DNA of 64,000 nt from Streptomyces neyagawaensis. Its GTDB lineage: Bacteria; Actinomycetota; Actinomycetes; Streptomycetales; Streptomycetaceae. The stretch is from positions 1-64,000 of the forward strand of contig NZ_JAMGBG010000027.1 of the NCBI RefSeq assembly GCF_023516595.1, in the 5' to 3' direction. The first letter of the stretch is position 1. Every line of letters begins with the position of its first letter. Positions 35,816 through 47,629 of this stretch are shown in pieces. The notes beneath the pieces were generated by a model. That model ran no database searches. It was not told the origin of the DNA and saw only the letters and a program-made list of their open reading frames with translations. The translations under genes and the position numbers were made by a program.

Positions 35816-36604
35816 TCACTGGTCACGGAAGCGCACGATCTTGACGAACTCGTCCGCGTCCAGGGAGGCGCCGCCGACGAGGGCGCCGTCGATGTCGGCC
35901 TGGGCCATGATCTCGGCGACGTTGCCGGCCTTGACGGAGCCGCCGTACTGGATGCGGACCCGGTCGGCCAGATCCTGGCTGTACAGCTCGGCCAGCTTGG
36001 CACGGATGGCCGCGCAGACCTCCTGGGCGTCCTCGGCGCCGCAGACCTTGCCGGTGCCGATGGCCCACACGGGCTCGTAGGCGATGACGACGGTCTCGGC
36101 GTGCTCGGCGGGAACGTCCTTGAGGCCGCCCTCGACCTGGGCGAGGGTGTGGGAGACGTGGTTGCCCGCCTCGCGGACCTCCAGCTCCTCACCGACGCAG
36201 AGGATCGGGGTGAGGCCGTGCTTGAAGGCCGCCTTGACCTTGGCGTTGACGAGCTCGTCGGTCTCGTGGTGGTACTGGCGGCGCTCGGAGTGGCCGACCG
36301 CCACGAAGGTGCACTTGAGCTTGGCCAGCATCGAGCCGGAGATCTCGCCGGTGTAGGCGCCGGAGTCGTGGGCCGACAGGTCCTGGGCACCGTACTTGAT
36401 CTTGAGCTTGTCGCCGTCGACGAGGGTCTGCACGGACCGCAGGTCGGTGAAGGGGGGCAGGACCGCGACCTCGCAGGCCTCGTAGTCCTTGTCGGCCAGG
36501 GCGAAGGCGAGCTTCTGGACGTGGGCGATGGCCTCGAGGTGGTTGAGGTTCATCTTCCAGTTGCCCGCCATCAGGGGCAGGCGGCCGTTTTCAACAGCAG
36601 TCAT
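35816..36604 (-). CDS. tpiA: Triosephosphate isomerase
   Basis: 262 residues. Interconverts DHAP and glyceraldehyde-3-phosphate. NWKMN near residue 15 supplies the active-site Lys, [10 protein letters not shown] the electrophilic His, and [15 protein letters not shown] the catalytic Glu and flexible loop; GGSVKAGNV binds phosphate. It starts six bases after pgk, so translation is probably coupled. Its substrate DHAP is also the proposed donor for the 3,4-AHBA aldolase at 19.3 kb. Confidence 0.97.
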   Translation of the reverse strand: MTAVENGRLPLMAGNWKMNLNHLEAIAHVQKLAFALADKDYEACEVAVLPPFTDLRSVQTLVDGDKLKIKYGAQDLSAHDSGAYTGEISGSMLAKLKCTFVAVGHSERRQYHHETDELVNAKVKAAFKHGLTPILCVGEELEVREAGNHVSHTLAQVEGGLKDVPAEHAETVVIAYEPVWAIGTGKVCGAEDAQEVCAAIRAKLAELYSQDLADRVRIQYGGSVKAGNVAEIMAQADIDGALVGGASLDADEFVKIVRFRDQ

Positions 36605-36610
36605 CGAGGG

Positions 36611-37822
36611 TCAGTCCTCCAGTGCGGCGAGTCCGGGGAGCGTCTTGCCCTCGAGGTATTCGAGGGAGGCGCCGCCACCGGTCGAGATGTGGCCGAATGC
36701 GTTCTCGTCGAAGCCCAGGATGCGCACGGCCGCGGCGGAGTCTCCGCCGCCGACGACCGTGAACGCCTCGGAGTCGAGGAGAGCCTGGGCGACCGCCTTG
36801 GTGCCCTCGGCGAAATCGGGGTGCTCGAAGACGCCCATCGGCCCGTTCCAGAAGACGGTGGCCGCGTCGGCGATCTTCGAGGCGTACAGCTTGCGGGTCT
36901 CCGGACCGATGTCCAGACCCATCTGGTCGGCCGGGATGGCGTCCGCGGCGACGGAGGTGGGGTGGGCCGGGGCCTTGGCCTTCAGGTCCGGGAACGCGGA
37001 CGACACGAGGGCGTCGACGGGCAGGACCAGCTCGACGCCGGTCTTCTCGGCGCGCTCCAGGTACTCCGCGACGGCGGGGAGCTGGTCCTCCTGGAGGAGG
37101 GAGCTGCCGATCTCGTACCCCTGGGCCTTGAGGAAGGTGTACGCCATGCCACCGCCGATGAGGATGCGGTCGGCCTTGCCGAGCAGCTGGTCGATGACGG
37201 CGAGCTTGTCGGAGACCTTGGCGCCGCCGAGCGCGACCACGTAGGGGCGCTTGACGTCCTCGGTGAGCTTCTTGAGGACGCCGACCTCGGTGGCGATGAG
37301 GTGGCCGGCGTAGTGCGGCAGCCGGGCCGGAAGGTCGAAGACGGAGGCGTGCTTGCGGTGCACCGCGCCGAAGCCGTCGCCCACGTAGATGTCGGCGAGG
37401 CCGGCGAGCCGGTCCGCGAAGGCGGCGCGCTCGGCGTCGTCCTTCGACGTCTCGCCGGCGTTGAAGCGCAGGTTCTCGAGCACGGCGACCTGGCCGTCGG
37501 CGAGGCCCGTGACGGTGGCCTCGGCGGACTCGCCGACCGTGTCCGTCGCGAACGCCACGTCGGCGCCGAGGAGTTCACCGAGGCGGGCGGCGGCCGGGGC
37601 GAGCGAGAAAACCGGGTCCGGGGCGCCCTTGGGGCGGCCCAGGTGCGAGGCGACGACCACACGGGCGCCCGCGTCGGCGAGGGCCTTCACGGTGGGCAGG
37701 ACGGCGCGGATACGGCCGTCGTCGGTGATCGTGGTGCCGGACAGCGGCACGTTCAGGTCGGCGCGGACGAAGACCCGCTTTCCGGCGACCGGGCCGGCGA
37801 GCAGTTCGTCGATCGTCTTCAT
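36611..37822 (-). CDS. pgk: Phosphoglycerate kinase
   Basis: 403 residues. Motifs: VFVRADLNVPLSG at the N-terminus, VVASHLGRPKG, the YVVALGGAKVSDKL nucleotide-domain strand, IGGGMAYTFL and the C-terminal GGGDSAAAV phosphate loop. ATG 37822 has GGAG upstream; earlier codons in the frame are not family-like. Lies between gap and tpiA, but a hairpin terminator separates it from gap, so it may have an additional promoter. Confidence 0.96.
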   Translation of the reverse strand: MKTIDELLAGPVAGKRVFVRADLNVPLSGTTITDDGRIRAVLPTVKALADAGARVVVASHLGRPKGAPDPVFSLAPAAARLGELLGADVAFATDTVGESAEATVTGLADGQVAVLENLRFNAGETSKDDAERAAFADRLAGLADIYVGDGFGAVHRKHASVFDLPARLPHYAGHLIATEVGVLKKLTEDVKRPYVVALGGAKVSDKLAVIDQLLGKADRILIGGGMAYTFLKAQGYEIGSSLLQEDQLPAVAEYLERAEKTGVELVLPVDALVSSAFPDLKAKAPAHPTSVAADAIPADQMGLDIGPETRKLYASKIADAATVFWNGPMGVFEHPDFAEGTKAVAQALLDSEAFTVVGGGDSAAAVRILGFDENAFGHISTGGGASLEYLEGKTLPGLAALED

Positions 37823-37887
37823 TGAGGGGACTCCCGGAGAGGACTTGTGGTGCTCGTGATCGTAAGAGGGCCGTTTCGCACGTGAGT

Positions 37888-37927
37888 CAGGGCCCGGGCG
37901 GCGCGTCACTGCGCCGCCCGAGCCCTG
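37888..37927 (-). terminator. Hairpin between gap and pgk
   Basis: GGGCGGCGC (37896-37904) pairs with GCGCCGCCC (37911-37919), extended by CAGGGC (37888-37893) with GCCCTG (37922-37927) across a 2x2 internal loop; terminal loop 6 nt. It lies 30 bp after the gap stop. Confidence 0.6.
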
Positions 37928-37956
37928 CCGTCACCTCACGTGCCTGTTTCCGTCGA

Positions 37957-39236
<1,280 letters not shown>

Positions 39237-42194
39237 TCACTTCCTGAGCGCCGCCAGCGCCTTGCCGAGCAGAGCCGTGCGGTCGGCCGCCGCGGGCACC
39301 TGCTCCAGGCCGAAGCCCAGCAGCACGGTGTCCTCCGTGGTGACCCCGCCGAACGTCTTGAACAGTTCGCCGGACAGGCCCCAGTCCCGGACGACCGCCG
39401 GGCTGCCCGCGGGCGGGCCGGGGGTCTTCCACGCGCCGAGCGACGTCTCGAAGCCCTCGGTCGCGCCGGCGGTGCCGCCGGTGACCACCGTGGTGTTGTC
39501 GAGCAGCACGCCACGGCCGCCGGAGCCGGGGTCGGTGATGTAGCTGAACGACACCTCGACCGACTTGCCCGCGTAGGCGGACAGATCGAACTCGACCTGC
39601 TTCCAGCCGTCGGAGGCCCCGGTGAAGCTGTTCCAGGCACCGCTGGTGCCGGTCGGCGTGCAGCCGCCGGAGCCCAGGGTCAGGTACCGCTTCAGCGCCG
39701 GGTGGGCCTGGATGAAGTACCCGGCCTCGCACTCGACGGGCACGGCGGTGGAGGTGGCGCCGCCCGCCTCGGGCAGCGTCGTCCAGTCGTCCGCCCCGGC
39801 GGTGTGCGCCTCCAGGACCGCGTGGTCGTAGCCCTCCTCGGTGTTCCACAGGATCCGGGTGCGCAGCGTGGGCTTGTCGGCCGCGGTCACCGAGGTGAGG
39901 TCGATGGTGCGGGTGAGCCGGTTCCAGGCGTAGTCGGAGTGCGTGACCGCCGCCATGGACGCGCCCTCGTACGGGCCGTAGGGGTTGACGGTGCCGGGGT
40001 ACTGGCCCGCCCCGGCGCTCGCGAACTGCGGGAAGGCGTCCGCCGGCAGGGCGTCGGAGGTGAGGCCGAACGATCCCGCCGTGTTGAGCGGGTTGCCGGG
40101 CGCGTCGCCGAGCGTTCCCGTGAAGCCCGCCAGCTTGCCGCTGCCCGCGAAGGACGTGGCGTCGGGCAGGGACGTACGGCTGTAGGCGCCCAGGTAGTAC
40201 TGGCTGAAGTCGTTGGACAGGGTGCCGCCGCCGAGGTCGACGGAGCCGCCGGCGCTCTCGCCCGCCTCGATCAGCTTGCCGCCCTCGTTGAGGTAGGCGC
40301 GCAGGGCGAGCTGGGTGGCGACACCGGGGCGCACGGCGCCCGTGTAGTGGACGACATGCTTGAAGTGCTTCAGTACGCCCAGCGCGTGGGGAGCACCCTG
40401 GGTCGCGACGTCCCAGACGAGCGCCTTCTTGCCATTGGCCTTCAGCGCGTCGACATAGGTCTGGGTCTGGGTCGCGGTCGCGCCCTCCTCGGCGACGACG
40501 AGGGTGTCGGCCTTGGGCCGCTCGGCGATCGTGTAGGTGAAGCGCTCGCTGCGGGTGGGCTTGCCGTTCTTGGTCTCGCCGGTGAACCAGACCTCGACCT
40601 TGTCGCCGGGTTCGCCGTCCTGGACCTTCGCCCGGTACTCGTCGAACCAGAGGTTGTCCTCACCGCCGAACGTCTCGCCGCCCTTCCAGGGCCTGAGCGT
40701 CTGGTCGTAGGTCCGGCCACGGCCGTTGATCCGGTACTTCAGCTCCTTGTCGCGCACGGACTTGCGGACGACGACGGAGATCTCCTGGTCGGCGCCGCGC
40801 GAGTACGACGTGGTGAAGGACGCCGGGGTGAAGTCGGGGGCGTCGAGGCCGACCGAGGACTTCGGCTGGTCGGGCTTGGCCGCGGACGCGGCGACGGAGA
40901 GCGCGAAGGGGATGTTCTTCTCGAACTCCTGCTTGATCAGCTTCTCGTCGTCCGGGAACGTGAAGACGGAGGCGCAGTCCTCCGGCTTCCAGGCGTCGGC
41001 CGGGTCGATGTTCGACGCGGTCTGGCACGTCGACATCTCGGGGGTGAACATGGCCGTGCCGTTGACGTTGCCCGCGTGGCCGTCCGCCTCGCCGTTGGTG
41101 GTGTACAGCTCCGAGGAGAGCTGGGGGTGGTATCCGGGGACCGCGGGGTTCTCCGGGGTACCGGCCAGCGCCTTGTAGAGCACGTCGTCCGGGGTGGGGG
41201 TGGCCACCTGCCAGCCGACGCCGTAGAGGATCAGTTCGGCGGCGGAGTGGTAGTTGATGCCGTACTCGAAGCCGATGCGCTTCTCGAAGGCGTCCAGGGC
41301 CTTGGTCTCGGGCTCGGAGCCCGGGCCCGCGCCGCGGTAGGTCTCACTGGTGGGGAACGGGGACGAACCCTCGTTGTCGTAGCCCCACTTGTAGGCGAAG
41401 TTGCGGTTGAGGTCGACGCCGTCGCCGACGGTGATGGCGTTGTCGCCGTTGATGTCGCGCAGGTTCTTGCGCCACTGGCGGTTGCCGTCGGCCTTGTGGG
41501 TGAAGTCGTAGCCGTCCGGGTTGGCGGAGATCAGGAACCACAGCTCGGTGGTGTCGACGATCTTCTTGATCCGCTTGTCCGTCTTGTAGTTGTCCAGGTA
41601 GTGGTGCATCAGCCGCCGGGTCATCTCCGGGGTGATCCACTCACGGGCGTGCTGGTTGGACATGTACAGGACGGAGGGCTTGGCGCCGTCCTTGGTCTTC
41701 TTCGCGTTCTTGGTCAGTTTGAGCGCGAGGATGTCCTGTCCCTGGAGGGACTTGCCGATGGAGACCACCTTGGTCAGGGACGGGTGCTCCTGACCGGTCC
41801 GGAGGATCTCCTCCTTGATGTTGCCGGCGCCGCTGTACGGGCGGTAGACCCCGTCGCCCGCGGCGTCCACCCGGGCCTCCGCCTTGCGGGTGAGCCTGTG
41901 CTCCTTGAGGTCGACGCCCTGCTCCTCCAGGGCCTTCGCCTGCTTGTCGGTGAGGTAGACCTCGACCGACGCGGTGCCCTTCTCCGGTGCCTGCTCGCTG
42001 AGTTCGTGACCGTCCTGCCCGGCCGCCAGAAGCAGGGGTATCTGCTTCTTCGTGACCTCGGCGCGGAAGACCTTGACCGCTTCCGCATCGCCGGAACCGT
42101 CGTTCTCGGCCGCCTGGGCGAACGGCGCGAGCCCCGCGCCGCCACCCAGCAGGAGCACGCCGACCGCGAGGATCGATCTCGCTCTTCGTCTCAT
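39237..42194 (-). CDS. Secreted M14 zinc carboxypeptidase, multidomain
   Basis: 985 residues. The ATG at 42194 begins a signal peptide (MRRRARSILAVGV, cleavage near AQA-A at 28). A propeptide-like region is followed by an M14 peptidase domain: zinc ligands His182 and Glu185 in QHAREW, His316 in NYHSAAE, and catalytic Glu386 in FTPEMSTCQT, with DLNRNFAYKWG between. The C-terminal ~500 residues hold a ThuA/glutamine-amidotransferase-like segment (about 560-700, GKLIEAGESAGGS) and a MAM/jelly-roll-like domain (about 800-930) like that of immune-inhibitor-A proteins. Probably an extracellular peptidase for nutrition or envelope turnover. Confidence 0.88.
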   Translation of the reverse strand: MRRRARSILAVGVLLLGGGAGLAPFAQAAENDGSGDAEAVKVFRAEVTKKQIPLLLAAGQDGHELSEQAPEKGTASVEVYLTDKQAKALEEQGVDLKEHRLTRKAEARVDAAGDGVYRPYSGAGNIKEEILRTGQEHPSLTKVVSIGKSLQGQDILALKLTKNAKKTKDGAKPSVLYMSNQHAREWITPEMTRRLMHHYLDNYKTDKRIKKIVDTTELWFLISANPDGYDFTHKADGNRQWRKNLRDINGDNAITVGDGVDLNRNFAYKWGYDNEGSSPFPTSETYRGAGPGSEPETKALDAFEKRIGFEYGINYHSAAELILYGVGWQVATPTPDDVLYKALAGTPENPAVPGYHPQLSSELYTTNGEADGHAGNVNGTAMFTPEMSTCQTASNIDPADAWKPEDCASVFTFPDDEKLIKQEFEKNIPFALSVAASAAKPDQPKSSVGLDAPDFTPASFTTSYSRGADQEISVVVRKSVRDKELKYRINGRGRTYDQTLRPWKGGETFGGEDNLWFDEYRAKVQDGEPGDKVEVWFTGETKNGKPTRSERFTYTIAERPKADTLVVAEEGATATQTQTYVDALKANGKKALVWDVATQGAPHALGVLKHFKHVVHYTGAVRPGVATQLALRAYLNEGGKLIEAGESAGGSVDLGGGTLSNDFSQYYLGAYSRTSLPDATSFAGSGKLAGFTGTLGDAPGNPLNTAGSFGLTSDALPADAFPQFASAGAGQYPGTVNPYGPYEGASMAAVTHSDYAWNRLTRTIDLTSVTAADKPTLRTRILWNTEEGYDHAVLEAHTAGADDWTTLPEAGGATSTAVPVECEAGYFIQAHPALKRYLTLGSGGCTPTGTSGAWNSFTGASDGWKQVEFDLSAYAGKSVEVSFSYITDPGSGGRGVLLDNTTVVTGGTAGATEGFETSLGAWKTPGPPAGSPAVVRDWGLSGELFKTFGGVTTEDTVLLGFGLEQVPAAADRTALLGKALAALRK

Positions 42195-42382
42195 GAGCCC
42201 CCCTTGCGTGGGTTCGCCCCAGTGGCGAACAGACGCCAGGCTCATGTCAGATCGGGGTCACGTCAAGGGTGCCGCACAGGCCACACAAGGAATTCACCCC
42301 GTCGCCGGAAAGCCGGCGCCGACAGCCCAACAGGGCGTCGGCACCGGCGAGTTCGTCGATACGGCGTTCGGGTGACGGAGGG

Positions 42383-43372
42383 TCACCCCACGAGGTTTTC
42401 GGCCATCTCCTCGGTGAGGCTCGACTCGGTCCCCGGGATGCCCAGGTCCTGTGCGCGCTTGTCCGCCATGGCCAGCAGTCGGCGGATACGGCCCGCGACG
42501 GCGTCCTTGGTGAGCGGCGGGTCGGCGAGCGCGCCCAGCTCCTCCAGCGAGGCCTGCTTGTGCTCCATGCGCAGCCGTCCGGCGGCGGCGAGGTGCTCGG
42601 GCACGTCGTCGCCGAGGATCTCCAGGGCGCGGCCCACCCGGGCACCCGCGGCTACGGCGGCACGGGCCGAGCGGCGCAGGTTGGCGTCGTCGAAGTTGGC
42701 GAGCCGGTTGGCCGTGGCCCGCACCTCGCGGCGCATCCGCCGCTCCTCCCAGGCCAGCACGGACTCATGGGCGCCGAGCCGGGTCAGCAGCGCGCCGATC
42801 GCGTCACCGTCCCGGACGACGACCCGGTCGACGCTGCGCACCTCACGGGCCTTCGCGGCGATCGACAGCCGGCGGGCCGCGCCGACCAGCGCGAGGGCCG
42901 CCTCCGGACCCGGGCAGGTCACCTCCAGGGACGACGAACGGCCGGGCTCGGTGAGCGAGCCGTGCGCCAGGAACGCCCCGCGCCAGGCGGCCTCGGCATC
43001 GCAGGTGGCCCCCGAGACCACCTGCGGGGGCAGCCCGCGGATGGGCCGGCCGCGACCGTCGACCAGTCCCGTCTGACGGGCCAGCTGATCGCCGCCCGCG
43101 ACGACCCGCACCACATAGCGCGAGCCACGGCGCAGTCCGCCGGGCGCCATCACGATCAGCTCGGAGCTGTGGCCGAAGATCTCCAGGATGTCCCGCTTGA
43201 GGCGGCGCGCCGCCATCGCGGTGTCCAGCTCCGCCTCGATCACGATGCGGCCGCTCACCAGGTGCAGCCCGCCCGCGAACCGCAGGATCGCCGAGACCTC
43301 CGCCTTTCTGCAGCAGGTCCGGGTGACGGGTAGCCGAGAGATCTCGTCCTTCACCGCTGCCGTCATCGCCAT
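42383..43372 (-). CDS. whiA: Sporulation regulator WhiA
   Basis: 329 residues. The N-terminal LAGLIDADG-like domain is visible ([33 protein letters not shown]) and the C-terminal helix-turn-helix ([28 protein letters not shown]). WhiA works with WhiB as an activator of sporulation septation genes in Streptomyces (established). It overlaps the yvcK stop by ten bases and is the last gene of the uvrC-rapZ-yvcK-whiA unit. Confidence 0.97.
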   Translation of the reverse strand: MAMTAAVKDEISRLPVTRTCCRKAEVSAILRFAGGLHLVSGRIVIEAELDTAMAARRLKRDILEIFGHSSELIVMAPGGLRRGSRYVVRVVAGGDQLARQTGLVDGRGRPIRGLPPQVVSGATCDAEAAWRGAFLAHGSLTEPGRSSSLEVTCPGPEAALALVGAARRLSIAAKAREVRSVDRVVVRDGDAIGALLTRLGAHESVLAWEERRMRREVRATANRLANFDDANLRRSARAAVAAGARVGRALEILGDDVPEHLAAAGRLRMEHKQASLEELGALADPPLTKDAVAGRIRRLLAMADKRAQDLGIPGTESSLTEEMAENLVG

Positions 43373-44433
43373 GGGCCGATCCTTCCATGCATCCGAAAAA
43401 TACGGTCGTACGCGGCGGCCAGCAGCTCCGGATCATGCCGCGGAGATCCATCGGGCCGGGCCACCGGCGCCAGCTCGACCGCGGCGCCGAACCGCTTCGC
43501 GGCCTCGGTGAGCAAATCACGGTCGGGCACGGCGGCCTCGTCGGCCAGCACCACGTCCAGGGCGAGTTTAGGGGCGTGTCGTGCCAAAACCTCCAAATGA
43601 CGCTGCGGGGAGAAGCCATCGGTTTCTCCCGGCTGCGGGGCGAGGTTCAGCGACAGCACCAGCCGGGCCTTGGTCTCGGTGAGGGCGTCGAGCAGCTCGG
43701 GCACGAGCAGGTGCGGGATGACCGACGAGAACCAGGAGCCGGGGCCGAGCACCACCCAGTCGGCGTCGAGGACGGCCGCCACCGCCTCGGGCACGGCGGG
43801 CGGGTCGTGCGGCACGACGTGCACGGACTGCACCTCGCCCGGGGTGAGCGCGACGGTCGCCTGGCCCCGGACGGTGTCGACGTCATCAGGGCGGGCCGGG
43901 TCGTGCCCCTTGACCAGGGCCTGGAGCTCCAGGGGCACCGCGGACATGGGCAGCACACGGCCCTGCGCGCCGAGCAGCTTGCCGACCAGGTCCAGCGCCT
44001 GGACGTGGTCGCCGAGCTGCTCCCACAGGGCGACGATCAGCAGGTTGCCGACGGCGTGGTCGTGCAGGTCGCCCTGGGAGGTGAAGCGGTGCTGGATGAC
44101 GCGGGCCCAGGTCTGGCCCCAGTCGTCGTCGCCGCACAGCGCGGCCAGCGCCTTGCGCAGGTCGCCGGGCGGGAGCACGCCCAGCTCGTCGCGCAGGCGT
44201 CCGCTGGAGCCGCCGTCGTCGGCCACGGTGACGACGGCGGTGAGGTCGCCGGTGATCCGGCGCAGGGCGGCGAGCGAGGCGGACAGGCCCATGCCGCCGC
44301 CGAGCGCGACGACCTTGGGCTGGGCGCCACGACGGCGCGGCCGGCCGCCGCGGACCTCGGCGGGGCCGGTCGTGCGTCCTTCCGGGGTGGTCCGGCGCAG
44401 TCTGCTCAGCCGCAGAGCAGCACGTCCGGTCAT
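43363..44433 (-). CDS. yvcK: Gluconeogenesis factor YvcK/CofD-like protein
   Basis: 356 residues. The conserved [21 protein letters not shown] and [28 protein letters not shown] motifs define the UDP-sugar-binding CofD-like fold. The protein is involved in carbon metabolism and cell-envelope homeostasis in firmicutes and actinobacteria (family knowledge). The ATG overlaps the rapZ stop by four bases. A basic N-terminal stretch of about 37 residues precedes the conserved fold. Confidence 0.94.
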   Translation of the reverse strand: MTGRAALRLSRLRRTTPEGRTTGPAEVRGGRPRRRGAQPKVVALGGGMGLSASLAALRRITGDLTAVVTVADDGGSSGRLRDELGVLPPGDLRKALAALCGDDDWGQTWARVIQHRFTSQGDLHDHAVGNLLIVALWEQLGDHVQALDLVGKLLGAQGRVLPMSAVPLELQALVKGHDPARPDDVDTVRGQATVALTPGEVQSVHVVPHDPPAVPEAVAAVLDADWVVLGPGSWFSSVIPHLLVPELLDALTETKARLVLSLNLAPQPGETDGFSPQRHLEVLARHAPKLALDVVLADEAAVPDRDLLTEAAKRFGAAVELAPVARPDGSPRHDPELLAAAYDRIFRMHGRIGPWR

Positions 44434-45482
44434 TCGCGGCCCATGTCGCGGTGCACGACGACGGTCTCGACGCCCTGGGAGGCGAGGCGGGCGGCGAGCT
44501 TCTCGGAGGTGGCGACCGAGCGGTGCTTGCCGCCGGTGCAGCCGACCGCGATGGTCACGTACCGCTTGCCCTCGCGACGGTACCCGGCGGCGATCAGCTG
44601 GAGCAGCTCGGCGTAGCGGTCGAGGAACTCCTTGGCGCCGGGCTGGTTGAAGACGTACGCCGAGACCTCCTCGTTGAGGCCGGTGAACGGGCGCAGCTCC
44701 GGGACCCAGTGCGGGTTGGGCAGGAAGCGCATGTCCACGACCAGGTCGGCGTCGACGGGGAGGCCGTACTTGAAGCCGAAGGACATGACGGTGGCCCGCA
44801 GCTCGGGCTCCTCCTCGCCGGCGAACTGGGCGTCCATCTTGGCCCGCAGCTCGTGCACGTTCAGGCTGGAGGTGTCGATCACCAGGTCGGCGTCGCCGCG
44901 CAGCTCGCGCAGCAGCTCCCGCTCGGCGGCGATGCCGTCGGTGATGCGGCCGTCGCCCTGGAGGGGGTGCGGGCGGCGCACCGACTCGAAGCGGCGCACG
45001 AGGGCGTCGTCGGAGGACTCCAGGAAGACGATCCGGCGGGTGACGTTCTTCGTCTCCAGGTCGGCGAGGGAGTCGCGGAGGTTGTCGAAGAAGCGGCGGC
45101 CACGGACGTCGACGACGACCGCGATCCGCACCACGTTGCCCTGGGAGCGGGCGCCGAGCTCCACCATGGTGGGGATCAGCGCGGGCGGCAGGTTGTCCAC
45201 GACGAACCAGCCGAGGTCCTCCAGACACTTGGCGGCCGTGGACCGGCCGGCGCCGGACATGCCGGAGATGATGACCAGCTCGGGGATGGCCGCCTCGGGG
45301 ACCCCGGCTGTTTCGATGCCCGTACTCACGTGTGCTCCGTCTTCCTGTGGCGCTGGGTGCTGGGAGGCGTGGTCGCCCACCGCGCTGGGGGCCTGTCCGC
45401 GCTCCGCCGTGTGATCTTGGTGCTGTTCTTCTGGACGCTCGGGGCGCTCGTGGGGTTCTGGGCGCTGTTGGTGCTCGGTCAT
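44430..45482 (-). CDS. rapZ: RapZ family nucleotide-binding protein
   Basis: 350 residues from the ATG that overlaps the uvrC stop. P-loop GMSGAGRS at 74-81, [39 protein letters not shown], and the C-terminal [16 protein letters not shown]. In E. coli RapZ controls glucosamine-6-phosphate synthase through small RNAs; the actinobacterial role is unclear. The first ~50 residues are Glu/Gln/His/Pro-rich and not conserved. A GTG at 45329 with GGAG upstream would give 299 residues, the usual size, and may be the real start. Confidence 0.92.
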   Translation of the reverse strand: MTEHQQRPEPHERPERPEEQHQDHTAERGQAPSAVGDHASQHPAPQEDGAHVSTGIETAGVPEAAIPELVIISGMSGAGRSTAAKCLEDLGWFVVDNLPPALIPTMVELGARSQGNVVRIAVVVDVRGRRFFDNLRDSLADLETKNVTRRIVFLESSDDALVRRFESVRRPHPLQGDGRITDGIAAERELLRELRGDADLVIDTSSLNVHELRAKMDAQFAGEEEPELRATVMSFGFKYGLPVDADLVVDMRFLPNPHWVPELRPFTGLNEEVSAYVFNQPGAKEFLDRYAELLQLIAAGYRREGKRYVTIAVGCTGGKHRSVATSEKLAARLASQGVETVVVHRDMGRE

Positions 45483-47551
45483 GTCTCCTGCCCTCGTCGC
45501 CGGTCCGGGGGCCCCGCGGTGAACGCCGCCACGGGCTCCTCGGAGGTGTCCGCCGTCGTGCCGGGCTCCTCTTCCTCCATGATCTCCCCAGTGGCGGTGT
45601 TCACGGCGGGTGCCGCCGGAGCCGCCTGTGCCAGGGCCGCGGCGATGGTCTCGGCCGTCTTGCGGCCTATGCCGGGGACCTCGCAGATCTGGTCGATCGT
45701 CGCGGCGCGCAGTTTCTTCAGCGACCCGAAGTGCTTGAGGAGGGCCTGCTTGCGGGTGTCGCCGAGGCCGGGCACGTCGTCCAGGGGGCTCGCCCGGAAC
45801 CGCTTGGACCGCTTGGTGCGCTGGTAGGTGATGGCGAAGCGGTGGGCCTCGTCGCGGACGCGCTGGAGGAGGTACAGGCCCTCGCTGGTGCGGGGCAGGA
45901 CCACCGGGTCGTCCTCGCCGGGCAGCCAGACCTCCTCCAGGCGCTTGGCGAGGCCGCACACGGCGATGTCGTCGATGCCCAGCTCGTCCAGGGCGCGGCG
46001 GGCGGCGGCGACCTGCGGCTGTCCGCCGTCGACGACGACGAGCTGCGGCGGGTAGGCGAAGCGCTTGGGGCGGCCGTCCTCCTCGGTGAAGGCGTCCTCG
46101 CCCTCGGCCCACTCGCCGGTCTTCTCCTTCTCGGCGAGGTAGCGCCGGAAGCGACGGGCGATGACCTCGTGCATGGACCGGACGTCGTCCTGGCCCTCGC
46201 CGTGCCAGACCTGGGTGTCCCCGACACGGCCCTTGATCTGGAAGCGGCGGTACTCGCTCTTGCGGGCCAGCCCGTCCTCGAAGACGACCATGGACGCCAC
46301 GACGTCGTCGCCCTGGAGGTGGGAGATGTCGTAGCACTCGATCCTGAGCGGGGCGCTGTCGAGGTCGAGGGCCTCGGCGATCTCCTCCAGTGCACGGGAG
46401 CGGGTGGTGAGGTCCGAGGCGCGCTTGGTCTTGTGCAGCACCAGCGACTGCTGGGCGTTGCGCTGCACGGTCTCCATGAGGGCCTTCTTGTCGCCCCGCT
46501 GCGGGATGCGCAGGGAGACGTACGAGCCGCGGCGCCCGGTGAGCCACTCCTGGACGGGTTCGACGGGGTCGGGCAGCGCCGGGACGAGAACTTCCTTGGG
46601 CACCGAGTCGCCGGTCTCCTCGCCGTAGAGCTGTTGCAGGGCGTGCTCGACGAGGTCACCGGTGGTGACGGCCTCGACCTTGTCGGTGACCCAGCCGCGC
46701 TGGCCGCGTACGCGTCCGCCGCGGACGTGGAAGATCTGGACGGCGGCCTCCAGCTCGTCCTCGGCGACCGCGATCAGGTCGGCGTCGGTCGCGTCGGCGA
46801 GCACGACCGCGTTCTTCTCCATGGCCTTCTTCAGGGCCTCGATGTCGTCGCGCAGCCGGGCGGCCCGCTCGTACTCCATCTCCTCGGCCGCGTCCGTCAT
46901 CTGCCGCTCCAGGCGGCGGAGGTAGGTGCCGGTGCGGCCGGCCATGAAGTCGCTGAACTCCTCGGCCAGTTCCCGGTGGTCCTCGGCGGTGATGCGCTCG
47001 ACGCAGGGGGCGGAGCACTTGCCGATGTAGCCGAGCAGACAGGGGCGGCCGGTGCGCGCCGCGTTCTTGAAGACGCCGGCCGAGCAGGTGCGGACGGGGA
47101 AGACACGCAGCAGCAGGTCCACGGTGTCGCGGATCGCCCACGCGTGCGCGTAGGGGCCGAAGTACTTGACGCCCTTCTTCTTGTGACCGCGCATCACCTG
47201 CACGCGGGGGTACTGCTCGTTCATCGTGACCGCGAGGTACGGGTAGCTCTTGTCGTCGCGGTACTTGACGTTGAACCGGGGGTCGAACTCCTTGATCCAG
47301 GAGTACTCCAGCTGGAGCGCCTCCACCTCCGTGGACACCACCGTCCACTCCACGGAGGCGGCCGTGGTCACCATGGAGCGGGTGCGCGGGTGGAGGCCGG
47401 CCAGGTCCTGGAAGTAGTTGGCCAGGCGCTGGCGCAGGCTCTTCGCCTTCCCGACGTAGATCACCCGGCGGTGCTCGTCACGGAACTTGTACACCCCGGG
47501 AGAGTCCGGGATCTGTCCCGGGCTGGGGCGGTAGCTGGAGGGATCGGCCAT
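45479..47551 (-). CDS. uvrC: Excinuclease ABC subunit C
   Basis: 690 residues. GIY-YIG nuclease at the N-terminus ([23 protein letters not shown]), UVR motif ([19 protein letters not shown]), the RNase-H-like C-terminal nuclease ([36 protein letters not shown]) and a tandem helix-hairpin-helix end ([19 protein letters not shown]). Makes the dual incisions of nucleotide-excision repair with UvrAB. A Pro/Glu-rich tail of about 50 residues follows. The partner uvrA is 9 kb away at 56.3 kb. Confidence 0.97.
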   Translation of the reverse strand: MADPSSYRPSPGQIPDSPGVYKFRDEHRRVIYVGKAKSLRQRLANYFQDLAGLHPRTRSMVTTAASVEWTVVSTEVEALQLEYSWIKEFDPRFNVKYRDDKSYPYLAVTMNEQYPRVQVMRGHKKKGVKYFGPYAHAWAIRDTVDLLLRVFPVRTCSAGVFKNAARTGRPCLLGYIGKCSAPCVERITAEDHRELAEEFSDFMAGRTGTYLRRLERQMTDAAEEMEYERAARLRDDIEALKKAMEKNAVVLADATDADLIAVAEDELEAAVQIFHVRGGRVRGQRGWVTDKVEAVTTGDLVEHALQQLYGEETGDSVPKEVLVPALPDPVEPVQEWLTGRRGSYVSLRIPQRGDKKALMETVQRNAQQSLVLHKTKRASDLTTRSRALEEIAEALDLDSAPLRIECYDISHLQGDDVVASMVVFEDGLARKSEYRRFQIKGRVGDTQVWHGEGQDDVRSMHEVIARRFRRYLAEKEKTGEWAEGEDAFTEEDGRPKRFAYPPQLVVVDGGQPQVAAARRALDELGIDDIAVCGLAKRLEEVWLPGEDDPVVLPRTSEGLYLLQRVRDEAHRFAITYQRTKRSKRFRASPLDDVPGLGDTRKQALLKHFGSLKKLRAATIDQICEVPGIGRKTAETIAAALAQAAPAAPAVNTATGEIMEEEEPGTTADTSEEPVAAFTAGPPDRRRGQET

Positions 47552-47583
47552 ACTCCACACCCTACTGGCGGGGAGTGACAGCG

Positions 47584-47625
47584 CGGGGCGCACGGGCAGC
47601 CCTCGGAGGGCGGCTGCCCGCCCCG
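47584..47625 (-). terminator. Terminator after the NarL-type regulator gene
   Basis: CGGGCAGCC (47593-47601) pairs with GGCTGCCCG (47612-47620), and CGGGG (47584-47588) with CCCCG (47621-47625), four bases after the regulator stop on the minus strand. Confidence 0.6.
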
Positions 47626-47629
47626 TCGG

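Noticed and set aside
39702..43076. A very long open frame antisense to the carboxypeptidase and whiA
   Set aside because: High-GC codon bias leaves the opposite strand open. The predicted peptide is Arg/Gly/Val-rich with no domains, while the sense genes have clear families.
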